Origin: Enterococcus pseudoavium NBRC 100491
GTDB lineage: Bacteria > Bacillota > Bacilli > Lactobacillales > Enterococcaceae
Assembly (NCBI RefSeq): GCF_001544295.1
Contig: NZ_BCQF01000001.1
Span: 62,001-126,000, forward strand
Direction: 5' to 3'
Length of the DNA stretch: 64,000 nucleotides
Shown here: piece after piece, positions 1 through 9,495 of the stretch
Numbering within the stretch: position 1 is the first letter of the stretch
Layout of the letters: every line of letters begins with the position of its first letter
Translations under genes and position numbers: made by a program
The notes under the pieces: generated by a model
What the model saw: only the letters and a program-made list of their open reading frames with translations
Told to the model about the DNA's origin: nothing
Database searches by the model: none

Positions 1-92
1 AAGCTTAGATCACTTGAGGCCTGCACGATTAAAAGTAATAATACGGCAATAATTGCGTACCAGTATTTAGCGAGATATTTAAAAATCTTCAC
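1..92 (-). CDS. ABC exporter (permease-ATPase), N-terminal fragment cut by window edge
   Basis: About 30 codons are visible before the left edge. The frame opens with GTG at 92, whose bases overlap the TGA stop of the upstream MarR gene (GTGA, 4-nt overlap), so the two are translationally coupled. The visible peptide begins MKIFKYLAKYWYAII and runs into a hydrophobic stretch, as in the first transmembrane helix of half-size multidrug ABC exporters that follow MarR regulators in lactic acid bacteria. The family call is inference from this short peptide and the context; the ATPase domain lies outside the window. Confidence 0.6.
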   Translation of the reverse strand, partial: MKIFKYLAKYWYAIIAVLLLLIVQASSDLS

Positions 93-538
93 TCTTGCTC
101 ACCTTCCTCTTCTTCAGATAATTGTTTAGAGTAGCCGACAAACCTAGCTGTCAATTCAAGGTATTTCTTCGTATCCTCTTCACCCATCATTTCAAACACA
201 CGAATAATTTTATTCCGCATGTCCAGCTTTTCAGCGGCCGCTACCTTTTTTCCGCTTTCTGTTAAGCGTACATTGATTCGGCGGCGATCATCCGCGTCCA
301 TCGTTCGAATAATCAATCCGCGTTTTTCCAAGTTTCCTAACACAGCGGCGATTCGCGCAGTGGATAAATTCAACGTTTCAGCCAAATGTTTAGGATTCGT
401 AGGTTCTCCCAAACGATCCAACACCTTAATGACAATATTTGCTCCTTTGTTGCTCTTTTCCATTTTACTGAACGCCCCATGGCGATTTTCCACCATCAGC
501 TGCATCAGTTCCCGTTCAGCCTCTTCTGCGAATGTCAT
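89..538 (-). CDS. MarR-family winged-helix transcriptional regulator
   Basis: A 149-residue protein with the MarR fold: an N-terminal helix, then a winged helix-turn-helix at roughly residues 45-100 with the typical stretch GLIIRTMDADDRR (recognition wing, D-x-R-D/R pattern) and a C-terminal dimerisation helix ending in acidic residues. The ATG at 538 was chosen over the upstream in-frame ATG because AGGAGGAGTCTG sits directly before it. The stop overlaps the start of an ABC exporter gene, so the regulator probably controls itself and the exporter in response to a small-molecule ligand, as MarR proteins do. An inverted repeat lies between its promoter and its start. The ligand is unknown. Confidence 0.85.
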   Translation of the reverse strand: MTFAEEAERELMQLMVENRHGAFSKMEKSNKGANIVIKVLDRLGEPTNPKHLAETLNLSTARIAAVLGNLEKRGLIIRTMDADDRRRINVRLTESGKKVAAAEKLDMRNKIIRVFEMMGEEDTKKYLELTARFVGYSKQLSEEEEGEQE

Positions 539-583
539 CAGACTCCTCCTTCTCCAAAAAAATAACAATCATTTTATTAATAG

Positions 584-641
584 CTAACAGTGTTAGTAAT
601 TAATGCTGTTTGATATTACATCTATTAGCGATTAAAATCAA
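584..641 (-). promoter_or_regulatory. Promoter and likely operator of the MarR-ABC operon
   Basis: On the minus strand there is a -35 TTGATT (636-641), a 17-nt spacer and a -10 TAATAT (613-618). Just downstream, where the transcript should start, is a perfect inverted repeat CTAACA-n-TGTTAG (584-596). A repeat placed there would block RNA polymerase when bound, which fits autorepression by the MarR protein. The binding itself is inferred. Confidence 0.65.
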
Positions 642-776
642 CCCTTTTGTTCAAAAAATGAAATGAATCCGTTTCAATCGATTAATCTTTGATTATTTCT
701 TAAAAATTTCGCTTACGAACCGCCTAAAAAAAAGTAGCTCTGATTTAAAAAAACAGTTTGGAAAATCTGCAGACAA

Positions 777-808
777 AAAGAGCGCCCCGTCATAACGGCA
801 CGCTCTTT
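777..808 (-). terminator. Rho-independent terminator after kimA
   Basis: The stem pairs AAAGAGCG with CGCTCTTT, with a further CCGT/ACGG pairing inside. On the minus strand it is followed by TTTTTGTCT. It begins about 10 nt after the stop of the potassium importer gene. Confidence 0.85.
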
Positions 809-818
809 CACGAACTCA

Positions 819-2642
819 CTATTTTTTTAGATGGTAATTATAGGTACTGATAATAATATCGTCGCGATAAGATAAACGGAAGCGCAGACGCATCGCCGTT
901 TGATTATGCAACGAGCGTTTCCACGTTCTATTAGGAACAAATTCTGGAATCAAAACAGTCGTTGTATAATTGTGTTCGCGTGCATTTTTACTTACCCGAT
1001 CCACGTAACGACTGACTGGGTTAACAATCGAACGATACGGCGAACGAACGACTGAAAAACGAACATCTGGGAATTTTTCTCGAAATTCATGACGAATCTC
1101 TTTTTCCTTCTCTTCATTTTCTTCCAAAGAAACGTGCATGGCGATTACATAATCTCCGATTGAACGGGCATAATTAATCGCTCCAATATTCACTTGTGTC
1201 ACATTACCGACTAGGACAATCACTGTATTTCCTTCATATTCATGTAATTCGACCTCATCTGATAGCCGCAACTGTTCCGCAACATTTTTATAATGTTTAT
1301 GAACTTGGTAAAATGCAAAAATCAAGATTGGCATAATGATGAAGAAGGGCCAAATATCTGGTAAGCGATACACAAACAAGATGAGAACAATTGCAAAGGA
1401 AATCAAAGCACCAATGATATTAGCAATAGATTTTCTGACCCAGTGCTGACCTTCTTTACGCCATTTTAAAACCATTCCGGTTTGCGACAAGGTAAAGGGA
1501 ATAAATACACCGACTGAATATAATGGAATCAAACGTTCGGTCGAACCTTGGAAAATCAACAATAGAATAATTGAGCCTAACGCTAATGTAATGATCCCAT
1601 TGGAATACCCCAAGCGATCTCCACGATCTTGATAGCGGTGAGGCAAGAATTTATCCTTTGCCAAATTATAAGCTAAGACTGGGAAGGCTGAAAATCCTGT
1701 ATTAGCAGCCACTGCCAAAATCAAGGCAGTCACAAATTGTAGCAGATAATAAAAGATGCCTTTCCCAAAAACAGCTTCTCCAACTTGTGACAACACCGTC
1801 ACTTTTTCAGTCGGAACAATTCCAAACCAATAGTTCAAGAAAGTGATACCAGTGAAGAAGAAGCCGAGAATCACACCCATCATCGCTAAAGTTCCGGCTG
1901 CATTTTTGGCCCGCGGTTTCTTAAAGAACGGTACGGCATTACTAATCGCTTCGACCCCAGTTAATGAAGAAGAACCTGATGAAAATGCCCGCAACAGCAG
2001 TGCGATTGATATTCCTGGAACTACTGCGCCAACCTGGGTCGTTGCATGCATCGGTGCGGCACCAGAAAAGATTTTTACTAAACCCACGATAATCAAAATA
2101 GTAATCACTGTAATAAAGCTGTAGACCGGAACCATCAACAGTCCCGCGCTTTCACGCAAACCACGTAAATTCATCAACATCAATAATAAAACAATAATGA
2201 CAGAAATTAAAACACGATGATGATACAAGGCGGGAATTGCAGAAGCAATTGCCTCAGCACCAGCCGATACAGAGACCGCCACGGTCAGCATATAGTCGAT
2301 CAAAAGTGATCCACCTGCGACCAAGCCAGCATTCTTCCCTAAATTTTCACTACTCACGACATATGCGCCGCCACCATGAGGATAGGCATGGATAATTTGA
2401 CGATACGATAAAATTAGGGACGTCAATAAAACCAAGACTACTGCCGCAATGGGCAAAGAATACCAAATCGCCGCAGTTGATAAGGTAATCAGAACGACCA
2501 CGATCTGTTCCGTTCCATACGCAACAGAAGACAACGCATCAGATGAAAGCATCGCTAACGCCGCAAAACGTGATAAATTTTGATCATCATTTTCAGACGA
2601 CTTCAGTGGTCGTCCAACCAGCAAGCGTTTAAGATAATCCAC
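819..2642 (-). CDS. kimA: KimA-like APC-superfamily potassium importer
   Basis: A 607-residue integral membrane protein of the amino acid-polyamine-organocation superfamily. About 12 hydrophobic helices occupy residues 30-450, with the early motif SSDALSSVAYGTEQ and then HGGGAYVVSSENLG typical of KimA (YdaO) and KUP-like importers. A soluble C-terminal domain of about 150 residues (VVLVGNVTQVN onward) resembles the cytosolic domain of KimA. Its length equals that of the B. subtilis KimA protein as I recall it. The GTG at 2642 was chosen because AGGAG lies 8 nt before it; the upstream GTG abuts that SD. In relatives KimA imports K+ with protons and is inhibited by c-di-AMP. It is monocistronic, with its own promoter and terminator. 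A general amino acid permease role is less likely. Confidence 0.75.
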   Translation of the reverse strand: MDYLKRLLVGRPLKSSENDDQNLSRFAALAMLSSDALSSVAYGTEQIVVVLITLSTAAIWYSLPIAAVVLVLLTSLILSYRQIIHAYPHGGGAYVVSSENLGKNAGLVAGGSLLIDYMLTVAVSVSAGAEAIASAIPALYHHRVLISVIIVLLLMLMNLRGLRESAGLLMVPVYSFITVITILIIVGLVKIFSGAAPMHATTQVGAVVPGISIALLLRAFSSGSSSLTGVEAISNAVPFFKKPRAKNAAGTLAMMGVILGFFFTGITFLNYWFGIVPTEKVTVLSQVGEAVFGKGIFYYLLQFVTALILAVAANTGFSAFPVLAYNLAKDKFLPHRYQDRGDRLGYSNGIITLALGSIILLLIFQGSTERLIPLYSVGVFIPFTLSQTGMVLKWRKEGQHWVRKSIANIIGALISFAIVLILFVYRLPDIWPFFIIMPILIFAFYQVHKHYKNVAEQLRLSDEVELHEYEGNTVIVLVGNVTQVNIGAINYARSIGDYVIAMHVSLEENEEKEKEIRHEFREKFPDVRFSVVRSPYRSIVNPVSRYVDRVSKNAREHNYTTTVLIPEFVPNRTWKRSLHNQTAMRLRFRLSYRDDIIISTYNYHLKK

Positions 2643-2705
2643 AAGACTCACTCCTTTTTTTATTAATTAACCTATTTATTTTTCAAATAAAACCGCAGAT
2701 GATTT

Positions 2706-2726
2706 TCAAAGTCCTGTAAACTTTGA
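2706..2726. repeat. Inverted repeat in the kimA leader
   Basis: TCAAAGT-7 nt-ACTTTGA forms a perfect 7-bp inverted repeat in the roughly 130-nt untranslated leader. It could be a short RNA hairpin or a protein site. I see no c-di-AMP riboswitch fold around it. Confidence 0.4.
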
Positions 2727-2788
2727 TCATCGGAATATTTACCTATTTAGCACTGAATTAACAGCTTTAAAAAAGGCAAACAAGCGAA

Positions 2789-2817
2789 ATATTACTCGTC
2801 CTCAGACCAAATGTCAA
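2789..2817 (-). promoter_or_regulatory. Promoter of kimA
   Basis: A consensus -35 TTGACA (2812-2817), a 17-nt spacer and -10 TAATAT (2789-2794) face the kimA gene. The implied leader is about 130-140 nt long. Confidence 0.75.
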
Positions 2818-2856
2818 TGCTTTTTCAACGGTTTTTCATAACTTAAGTAAAACATG

Positions 2857-2900
2857 AAAGCAGACAAAACAACAGAAATACGCTGTTGTTTTGTCTGCTT
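2857..2900 (-). terminator. Terminator after the YhgE/Pip gene
   Basis: A perfect 18-bp stem (AAGCAGACAAAACAACAG and its complement) with a 7-nt loop lies 5 nt beyond the stop codon of the upstream minus-strand gene. The U-tract after it is poor, but the stem is very stable. Confidence 0.75.
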
Positions 2901-2904
2901 GATT

Positions 2905-5640
2905 TTAATGAAAGATTTTGCTCTCATGAGCGACTTTTGTCAGCTTCGTCAAATGCGGCTGCAAGACTGGATATGCCCAGGTTCCTAAGATACCAAAGAC
3001 GACAAACAGTACGATCATAATGATGATATCTTGGGTTGCGTTTGGCCAATAGATTCCTCCAGCACTCTCACGCAACAAGTTGACAGCATGCGTGAAAGGT
3101 AGCCATGGATTGACGGCTTGGAAAAACTTACCGGAGACTTGAATCGGATAGTTCCCACCTCCACCGGAAATCGACAGTACGAGGATAATGATGGCAATCC
3201 CCTTACCGACCGTTCCAAACAGAGCCACTAGCACATAAACGATCATCATAAAGGCTAGCGCAACTAAAACAGCAAAAAGGACACTGTAAACCGGATTTTT
3301 CACGTAAACCCCTAACAAGAACATATTTCCCAGCGTTACGATCAAAGCCTGACCGACGCTGACCACTAAATACGTCAGCATCCGTGCACCGAACTGCTCC
3401 CGTTTTGTATATTTTCCGCGATCTTTTTTATCTAAGAAAAAATCCGTCGTTGTGACACTTGAGAACAACACTGCGCCGACCCATAAACACAAAGCCGTGT
3501 AAAACGGCGTACTCGCCGAACCGTTATTCGCGATGGGATAGAGCGTATTGGTCTCTAAATCTACTGGAGTCGTGAAAAAATCACTTTCTTTTTGTGCATC
3601 TAGTTTCAATAGTTTTAAGACTTGACCAAAGTCGATCGTCTGGTCCCCTTGTTGGATGGCCTTTGCTGCCTTTTGGATTCCTGCACGTAAGGATGGGTAA
3701 TCATTTTGGATCAAATCTGTTGCAAGATTCAATGCACTCTCTACTTCCGGCATTTTATCGTTAGCAATTTTTAATCCGCCAGTCAAATCTTTTTTCACGC
3801 CCGGCCAATCATTTTGCATGAAGTTAGCGGCCAACGCCAATTTTTCCTCAACAACTGGCAATTCGTTGTTATAAAGATCAACACCGGTATTGATGCCATT
3901 GACGATGTCATTCATATGACCATTCAACAGGATATTGGCGTCATGTACTTCTTGACCAATCGCCGGCATTTGCTTTTGATATTTCTCTAAGAAGGTGATG
4001 GCATTGCTTACCGTGCCTTCGGTCGAATTCAATAATGAAGTAAAATCAATTTGCTGCGCTTGATCTAAAACACCTTGCGCAGTCGTGATCGTGTTGATCA
4101 ATTTATCAAGGATCGAGCTGACCGTTTGACCGACTTGTTCTGCGTTAATACTATTGACAACATCGGCTACATTTTTAGCCGCCTGTTGAACCTGCTCCAA
4201 AAATTCTTTAGCTTGAGTAATATCGCCATCTTGGATAGCAGTGTTCAAGCGATTTAATCGATCATTCAAATTACTTAAAGTTTGTTTGGCATTTGTTAAC
4301 AGCGTTAAAATATTGCTTAGTTTTTGACTGGCATCGGTATTCCCATTTTTATCTGCTAAGTCTTTCATATTTTGAATCATCGTTGAAAGTGAATCAAGCG
4401 CAGTCTGTTGATCTTGATTGCCTTTAATAAAGCTATTAATCAATTTACCAAGAGTATCTTTTTCTTCTTGGCTCAATTGATTATCTTCTAATGCCGTTTC
4501 AATAGATCCTGCTAATGAATTGGTTGTCTCCGCTACTTGTCCAACTGATTGCAAGGTTACTTGTACGCTGCTAGAAATACTTGGTACCGCTGCTTTCAGT
4601 TTTTCTGCCCCGTCTTTAGTTGTTGAGGCAAAATCTTCGGCTTGATTTCCCAATTTTTGAACATCTGGTAAGATCGTTTGCACTTGATGAATGATGTTTA
4701 ACCCTTGTTTTGCTTCATTAATCCCGTCGTTCATCGTCTTTTCAATTTCAGCAAAGTCACTGTCGACTTGGGCGATTTGACTACCCGCTTGTTGAATCTC
4801 AGGAATCTTTTGCTGCAGAGTCAAGATGACGCTAGCTTGCTTCTTGATCTCCGGCATTTTTTGATTTAACGTAATCAATTTTTGCCCCATCTCGTCTACT
4901 TGAGGTAGATAAGCCGAGAACTCATTGGCTTTTGCTAATTTGTCTTTTAACTCTGGCATTTTCCCCTGAACTTCAACAACTTCTTGAGTATATTTATCGA
5001 TTTCGTCTAGATTATCATTAGTCGTTAAAATCAAATCTTTGACCTTATTGATGCTGACTAAGTTTGCGTCGATATCGTAACCAATCTCGTTAAAGACCTT
5101 TAACAGAGTCGAACTAGCTGTCTTGATAAATTCTTGGCTGATTTCTGTCTGAATCGAGCCTGCCCCCTTGTCGGTAATTTTCGGAGCAATCGCATTGATC
5201 TTCTGATTTAGATAGTATTCAATCTTCGGTTTTTTGATATCACCTGAAGTAAAGCTCAATAAATCTTCGGAAAATTCTTTGGGTAAATAGATTCCGGCAT
5301 AGTACTTCCCAGATTTGACGCCTTCAACAACTTGTTTTTTTGAATCGACAAAGCGCCAGCCTAACTGTTTATTCTTATGCAGATTTTTGACGACTTCTTT
5401 TCCAATTTCGACATCTTTATCTTGAAATTTTGCCCCGGCATCGGCACTGTAGACCGCGATCGGTAATTCTCCCGTATTGGCATAAGGATCCCATAGCGCT
5501 TTGATATTGAACCAAGCATAAAGAGAGGGGATGATGACCAGTGCAGCCATCAGTAAAATGGCAATCGGATTTTTAGCAATCCGTCGCCAATCTAATTTAA
5601 AAAGTGTCCATGTATGTTTTAGAGATTGAAGAACTTTCAT
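2905..5640 (-). CDS. YhgE/Pip-family membrane protein (phage infection protein homolog)
   Basis: A 911-residue protein with the YhgE/Pip architecture: one hydrophobic helix near residues 25-45 ([17 protein letters not shown]), about 640 extracellular residues rich in Q, D, N and K with heptad-like repeats (coiled coil), then about six membrane helices in the last 200 residues related to ABC-2 permeases. The ATG at 5640 was chosen because AGGTGA lies 5 nt before it; the GTG at 5649 falls inside that SD. Pip of Lactococcus and its Enterococcus homolog are surface proteins required for infection by certain phages, with a variable extracellular part. A native cellular role is not established. It is monocistronic. 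Its position a few genes from alr resembles the arrangement I recall from E. faecalis. Confidence 0.85.
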   Translation of the reverse strand: MKVLQSLKHTWTLFKLDWRRIAKNPIAILLMAALVIIPSLYAWFNIKALWDPYANTGELPIAVYSADAGAKFQDKDVEIGKEVVKNLHKNKQLGWRFVDSKKQVVEGVKSGKYYAGIYLPKEFSEDLLSFTSGDIKKPKIEYYLNQKINAIAPKITDKGAGSIQTEISQEFIKTASSTLLKVFNEIGYDIDANLVSINKVKDLILTTNDNLDEIDKYTQEVVEVQGKMPELKDKLAKANEFSAYLPQVDEMGQKLITLNQKMPEIKKQASVILTLQQKIPEIQQAGSQIAQVDSDFAEIEKTMNDGINEAKQGLNIIHQVQTILPDVQKLGNQAEDFASTTKDGAEKLKAAVPSISSSVQVTLQSVGQVAETTNSLAGSIETALEDNQLSQEEKDTLGKLINSFIKGNQDQQTALDSLSTMIQNMKDLADKNGNTDASQKLSNILTLLTNAKQTLSNLNDRLNRLNTAIQDGDITQAKEFLEQVQQAAKNVADVVNSINAEQVGQTVSSILDKLINTITTAQGVLDQAQQIDFTSLLNSTEGTVSNAITFLEKYQKQMPAIGQEVHDANILLNGHMNDIVNGINTGVDLYNNELPVVEEKLALAANFMQNDWPGVKKDLTGGLKIANDKMPEVESALNLATDLIQNDYPSLRAGIQKAAKAIQQGDQTIDFGQVLKLLKLDAQKESDFFTTPVDLETNTLYPIANNGSASTPFYTALCLWVGAVLFSSVTTTDFFLDKKDRGKYTKREQFGARMLTYLVVSVGQALIVTLGNMFLLGVYVKNPVYSVLFAVLVALAFMMIVYVLVALFGTVGKGIAIIILVLSISGGGGNYPIQVSGKFFQAVNPWLPFTHAVNLLRESAGGIYWPNATQDIIIMIVLFVVFGILGTWAYPVLQPHLTKLTKVAHESKIFH

Positions 5641-5794
5641 TGATTTCACCTACTATTTTTTCTCGCTGAACTAATGTAGCACGGAATTTCGGCTAATTTC
5701 AATTCTCTCAAGCAGCTGAAATCACCTTTTTTGACATTCCTATTCATTTGTCACAATTGTATCCCTTTTCACTCGTGGAAAGCTAAAGAAACGC

Positions 5795-6115
5795 TTAAAG
5801 AACTAATTTTTTCATCTTAATAAAGCGATCTAAAAGCTGATCGGTCAATGCTTCAATTTGTTCTGAATCACCCGTTTCTGCTGCTAAATTCAAAATGGGG
5901 GTCACTTCCAGATCAAGCAAACGAATCGGTCGAACTTGCTTACCTTCTTGTTCCAGAGTCACCGCCGGATGAGGAACCTTATCCCCACAAGGTCCTGCTA
6001 TCAAATAAGCCAACTGATAGTCACCGTCAAGTTCTCGCAAACGATAATAGCCGTCTGCTAAGTCTTCAGTACCTTCAAAATTTTTTCTTACTAACAGCCA
6101 CTTTTGTTGATCCAT
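5795..6115 (-). CDS. Conserved hypothetical protein, 106 residues
   Basis: I do not recognise a family. It is a soluble, acidic-to-neutral protein with a probable beta-rich first half (KWLLVRKNFEG, YQLAYLIAGPCGDKVPHP) and a helical, leucine-rich C-terminus. There is no signal peptide or membrane segment, and a single Cys in GPCGDK. The start has AGGTGG 6 nt before it. It begins 1 nt past the stop of the oxidoreductase gene, so it is the last gene of a GNAT-oxidoreductase-hypothetical operon and is probably translated by coupling. Confidence 0.7.
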   Translation of the reverse strand: MDQQKWLLVRKNFEGTEDLADGYYRLRELDGDYQLAYLIAGPCGDKVPHPAVTLEQEGKQVRPIRLLDLEVTPILNLAAETGDSEQIEALTDQLLDRFIKMKKLVL

Positions 6116-6116
6116 T

Positions 6117-7049
6117 TTAGTCCACCTGCTTAATGATGAGCTTGCCAGCAGCGGGGTGGCCTTCTAGTTTTTCATGCGCCGCAACCACACTGGCTAACGT
6201 AAAGGGCAGCACCTCCGCAATCGTTAAGTGAAGTTTATCAGCTAATTCTGCTAATTCGGTTAATGCTTCATCATCTGAATACTCTTTGGAAGGGGCAAAA
6301 GATAAATAATTTCCGCTCTTTTTCGTTTTGCTCGGTAGGGCATTTAAGGCCACAAAGTTTCCGCCTTCTTTCATGATCTGCTGCCCTGCTTCCCCAGCCT
6401 GACCACCTTTAGTCGCATCAATGACCGTATCTGCTTGATCCGCGAACTTTGCTCCGACATCCGTCTCATCATAAGCTGCAAATTGATCAGCTCCCAAACT
6501 ACGCACCAAAGCTTCATTTCGTTTAGAGGCCGAGGCCAGCACCGTTTTGCCTTGTTGCTTCAAAAATTGAAGCAGCAATGAACCGACTGCCCCCGATGCT
6601 CCTTGCACCATGACGGTCTCACCAATTTTAGCGCCTAATAGATGCGTGACTAAATTATAAGTGGTCAGCCACGGTGTCACCGCTCCTGCAGCCATCTCCC
6701 ACGACATAGTTGCTGGTTTTTTTACGACTTTTTTTCCAGGAACCACGACTTCTTCACCATACGTTCCGCCAATCGCATGAATGATTACTTCATCGCCAAC
6801 CTTAACATGAGCAATTTTATTACCGACCTCGGTCACGATCCCTGCCCCATCATTCCCTAAAACATAAGGAAACTTCAGTGTCCGAAATTCACGCATCTTT
6901 CCTTGACGCAGTGCCACGTCATATGGATTAATCGCAAAAGCCTTTAATGCTACCCGCACATGGCTCTCGTCAACCGGCCGTGCCTCCGCCTCGATCTCGA
7001 TTAGTACGTCTTTTGCTGTCCCATAATCTTTCATCGCAAAACGTTTCAT
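6117..7049 (-). CDS. Zinc-independent MDR-family NADPH:quinone-type oxidoreductase
   Basis: A 310-residue medium-chain dehydrogenase/reductase. The N-terminal GroES-like domain shows NPYDVALRQG and VLGNDGAGIVTEVG. The Rossmann domain carries the nucleotide-binding motif VQGASGAVGSLLLQ at about residue 145. The cysteines and histidines that hold zinc in alcohol dehydrogenases are absent, so it belongs to the quinone oxidoreductase/enoyl reductase branch that uses NADPH. The substrate is unknown. It overlaps the upstream GNAT gene by 4 nt (ATGA) and precedes the 106-residue gene, forming a three-gene operon. Confidence 0.85.
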   Translation of the reverse strand: MKRFAMKDYGTAKDVLIEIEAEARPVDESHVRVALKAFAINPYDVALRQGKMREFRTLKFPYVLGNDGAGIVTEVGNKIAHVKVGDEVIIHAIGGTYGEEVVVPGKKVVKKPATMSWEMAAGAVTPWLTTYNLVTHLLGAKIGETVMVQGASGAVGSLLLQFLKQQGKTVLASASKRNEALVRSLGADQFAAYDETDVGAKFADQADTVIDATKGGQAGEAGQQIMKEGGNFVALNALPSKTKKSGNYLSFAPSKEYSDDEALTELAELADKLHLTIAEVLPFTLASVVAAHEKLEGHPAAGKLIIKQVD

Positions 7050-7510
7050 TTTTCTCCATCCTCTCTTGTTAAAACCATCGGCTGAAAACGAATTCCAGAA
7101 ACTACCTCTTCCTGCCCCACACAGCGAAAACCTAGTCTTTTATAGATCGGAATAGCGTAAGGAGAAGAATTGACCGTCAAGTGATTCGGTGTCAATGCTA
7201 AAAGCATCGCTTGATACAGCTTCTTTGCTATTCCTTGCCGATGATACGTTTCATCGACAAAAAGCAAAGCGATATGAGCTGGGAGTCTGACCGCTAGAAC
7301 ACCCACAATTTTATGATCCTCTTTCCCACACCAAATCCGAACTTGACCAGTTGTAACTTCCTTTTCGAGCGTTTCAGCCAGATACAGCATAAAATGAGTA
7401 ATTCCCTCATCAGAATAATCCGGTGCTTCAAAAGTCATAAATACTTTTTTTATCAGCTTTTTAGCTTCAGGGAGCTCTCCTTCACTCAGCTGTGAAATAT
7501 CAAGCGTCAT
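7046..7510 (-). CDS. GNAT-family N-acetyltransferase
   Basis: A 154-residue protein with GNAT features: LFVDETYHRQGIAKKLYQAM contains the acetyl-CoA pyrophosphate-binding Q/R-x-x-G-x-A/G pattern, and IPIYKRLGFRCVG is the usual C-terminal strand-helix. The acceptor substrate cannot be inferred. It is the first gene of the operon; its stop overlaps the oxidoreductase start by 4 nt. The start is preceded by GAGAGGAAG. Confidence 0.85.
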   Translation of the reverse strand: MTLDISQLSEGELPEAKKLIKKVFMTFEAPDYSDEGITHFMLYLAETLEKEVTTGQVRIWCGKEDHKIVGVLAVRLPAHIALLFVDETYHRQGIAKKLYQAMLLALTPNHLTVNSSPYAIPIYKRLGFRCVGQEEVVSGIRFQPMVLTREDGEK

Positions 7511-7572
7511 CTTCTACTTCCTCTCCTGTATCTTTACTTTCATTTTAGCGGTAATCTTTAACTTGTTCCAAC

Positions 7573-7610
7573 AATAAGGCACACCTCACATCCGCGAGGT
7601 GCGCCTTATT
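7573..7610 (-). terminator. Terminator after efrB
   Basis: A 15-bp stem (AATAAGGCGCACCTC with one G-U pair) and an 8-nt loop begin 8 nt past the efrB stop. The following tract is TTATT, so it is stem-strong but U-poor; the symmetric arms may also work on the other strand. Confidence 0.75.
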
Positions 7611-7617
7611 TCTTAAT

Positions 7618-9495
7618 TTAATCCAATTCGACTTTTCCTGTATATAACTGGTAATACATTCCATGCTCGGCTAATAGACTCTCGTGGTCGCCGCGTTCAA
7701 TGATTCGTCCATGATCCATCACCATGATCACATCTGAATTTTGAATCGTTGATAAGCGATGGGCAATCACAAAGACGGTTCGGCCTTCCATCAAGCGATC
7801 CATACCAGATTGAACAATCCCTTCTGTTCGGGTATCAATACTTGAAGTGGCCTCATCCAAAATCATGACTGGCGGATCAGCAATCGCTGCCCGAGCAATC
7901 GCTAGTAATTGGCGCTGGCCTTGTGATAGTCCTTCACCATCCCCCGTAATGACGGTCTCGTATTTTTCAGGTAAATGTTGGATAAATGTATCTGCATTAG
8001 ACAATTTTGCGGCTTGATAGACTTCTTCATCAGTCGCACTTAAATTTCCGTAACGAATATTTTCTTTGACCGTTCCGGTAAACAAATGTGTATCTTGCAA
8101 CACGACCCCTAGAGAAGATCGTAGTGAATCCTTTTTAATTTTCTTGACATTGACACCGTCATAGCGAATTTTACCATCTTGGATATCATAAAAACGATTG
8201 ATCAAATTCGTGATGGTAGTCTTGCCCGCTCCAGTTGCGCCAACGAAAGCCACCTTCTGACCCGGCTCTGCATACAAATTGATATCATGTAGAACTAAAT
8301 GATCGTCCTCGTAACCAAAATTAACATCTTCAAAACGAACATCTCCAGTCAAGCGGACATAAGAAATGGTTCCATCTTCATGAGGATGTTTCCAGGCCCA
8401 AGTGCCGGTCCGTTCTTTAGTCTCAATCAACTCACCTTTGACTTCTTTGACATTTACTAACGTCACATAACCATCATCAACTTCGGATTCTTCATCTAAC
8501 AATTGGAAAATCCGGTCAGCACCAGCCAAAGCCATAATCACAAAATTGATTTGCTGTGAAATTTGACTGATGGGTCCATTTAACGAACGACTCAATTGTA
8601 AGAATGATGCAATCATTCCGACAGTTAAGGCGGAGACACCATAAACAGCAAACAATCCTCCGACAATTGCGACTAAAACGTATTGAATGTTCAACAGATT
8701 CATCATGATCGGCATTAACGTATTCGCCGTGGCATTCGCTTTTGTGGCACTTTCCTGCAGCTGATCATTGATCACATCAAATTCCTGCATAGCGACTTCT
8801 TCATGATTGAATACTTTTACGACTTTTTGCCCGTGGATCATTTCTTCGATATAGCCGTTGACTTTTCCTAGAGAACGTTGCTGCTCACCAAAATAGCGTC
8901 CACTTCGATTCGTAATAAAGCGTAGCATTACGAACATCAATGAAACCGAAGCAATTACAAAACACGCTAAAGGAATACTCAATGAAAACATCGCGATAAA
9001 AACCGAAACAAAAGTTACTAGTGCCATCATCAAGTTAGGAATACTTTGTGAGATCATTTGCCGCAAGGTATCTGTATCATTCGTAAAATGACTCATAATA
9101 TCCCCATCAGCATTTGAATCAAAGTAGCGCAATGGCAAGGTCTCTAAATGTTCAAACATTTGATCACGAATTTTTTTCTGTGTTCCTTCTGAAACTTTTA
9201 CCATGATCAAGTTATATGAAAGCGTCCCGGCAATCCCAACGACATAAATCAAGGCCATCGTCATGATTGCTTTTAAGAGGCCTGTGAAATTCGGATTATT
9301 TTGGCCAATCAAAGGCGTGATATAATCATCGATTACAACTTGTAAAAACAATGAACCCCGTACATTAGCAAAAGCGCTCAGTAAAATCATGAAAAAGACA
9401 ACCACTAATTGTACTTTGTGTTCTTCAGCCATGATTTTCAGCAAACGTTTGATGGTTCTTAATGGGCTTGATTGAGCAGTGGTCTTCTTATTCAT
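7618..9495 (-). CDS. efrB: EfrB-like ABC multidrug exporter subunit (canonical ATPase site)
   Basis: A 625-residue half transporter: six membrane helices in about residues 30-330, a linker longer than usual (an inserted stretch with GTWAWKHPHEDG), then a nucleotide-binding domain with Walker A GATGAGKTT, Walker B VMILDEATSS with catalytic Glu, and H-loop IAHRLS. Its signature is LSQGQ rather than LSGGQ. It pairs with the upstream EfrA, whose ATPase motifs are degenerate, as in heterodimeric exporters such as LmrCD and EfrAB that expel dyes and drugs. The start at 9495 (a second ATG sits at 9498) follows GGTGG and overlaps the efrA stop by about 8 nt; the longer in-frame extension inside efrA lacks an SD. 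Confidence 0.85.
   Translation of the reverse strand: MNKKTTAQSSPLRTIKRLLKIMAEEHKVQLVVVFFMILLSAFANVRGSLFLQVVIDDYITPLIGQNNPNFTGLLKAIMTMALIYVVGIAGTLSYNLIMVKVSEGTQKKIRDQMFEHLETLPLRYFDSNADGDIMSHFTNDTDTLRQMISQSIPNLMMALVTFVSVFIAMFSLSIPLACFVIASVSLMFVMLRFITNRSGRYFGEQQRSLGKVNGYIEEMIHGQKVVKVFNHEEVAMQEFDVINDQLQESATKANATANTLMPIMMNLLNIQYVLVAIVGGLFAVYGVSALTVGMIASFLQLSRSLNGPISQISQQINFVIMALAGADRIFQLLDEESEVDDGYVTLVNVKEVKGELIETKERTGTWAWKHPHEDGTISYVRLTGDVRFEDVNFGYEDDHLVLHDINLYAEPGQKVAFVGATGAGKTTITNLINRFYDIQDGKIRYDGVNVKKIKKDSLRSSLGVVLQDTHLFTGTVKENIRYGNLSATDEEVYQAAKLSNADTFIQHLPEKYETVITGDGEGLSQGQRQLLAIARAAIADPPVMILDEATSSIDTRTEGIVQSGMDRLMEGRTVFVIAHRLSTIQNSDVIMVMDHGRIIERGDHESLLAEHGMYYQLYTGKVELD

Noticed and set aside
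2643-2788. c-di-AMP (ydaO) riboswitch upstream of kimA
   Set aside because: I looked for it because of the gene, but saw no conserved G-rich core or matching stem pattern.
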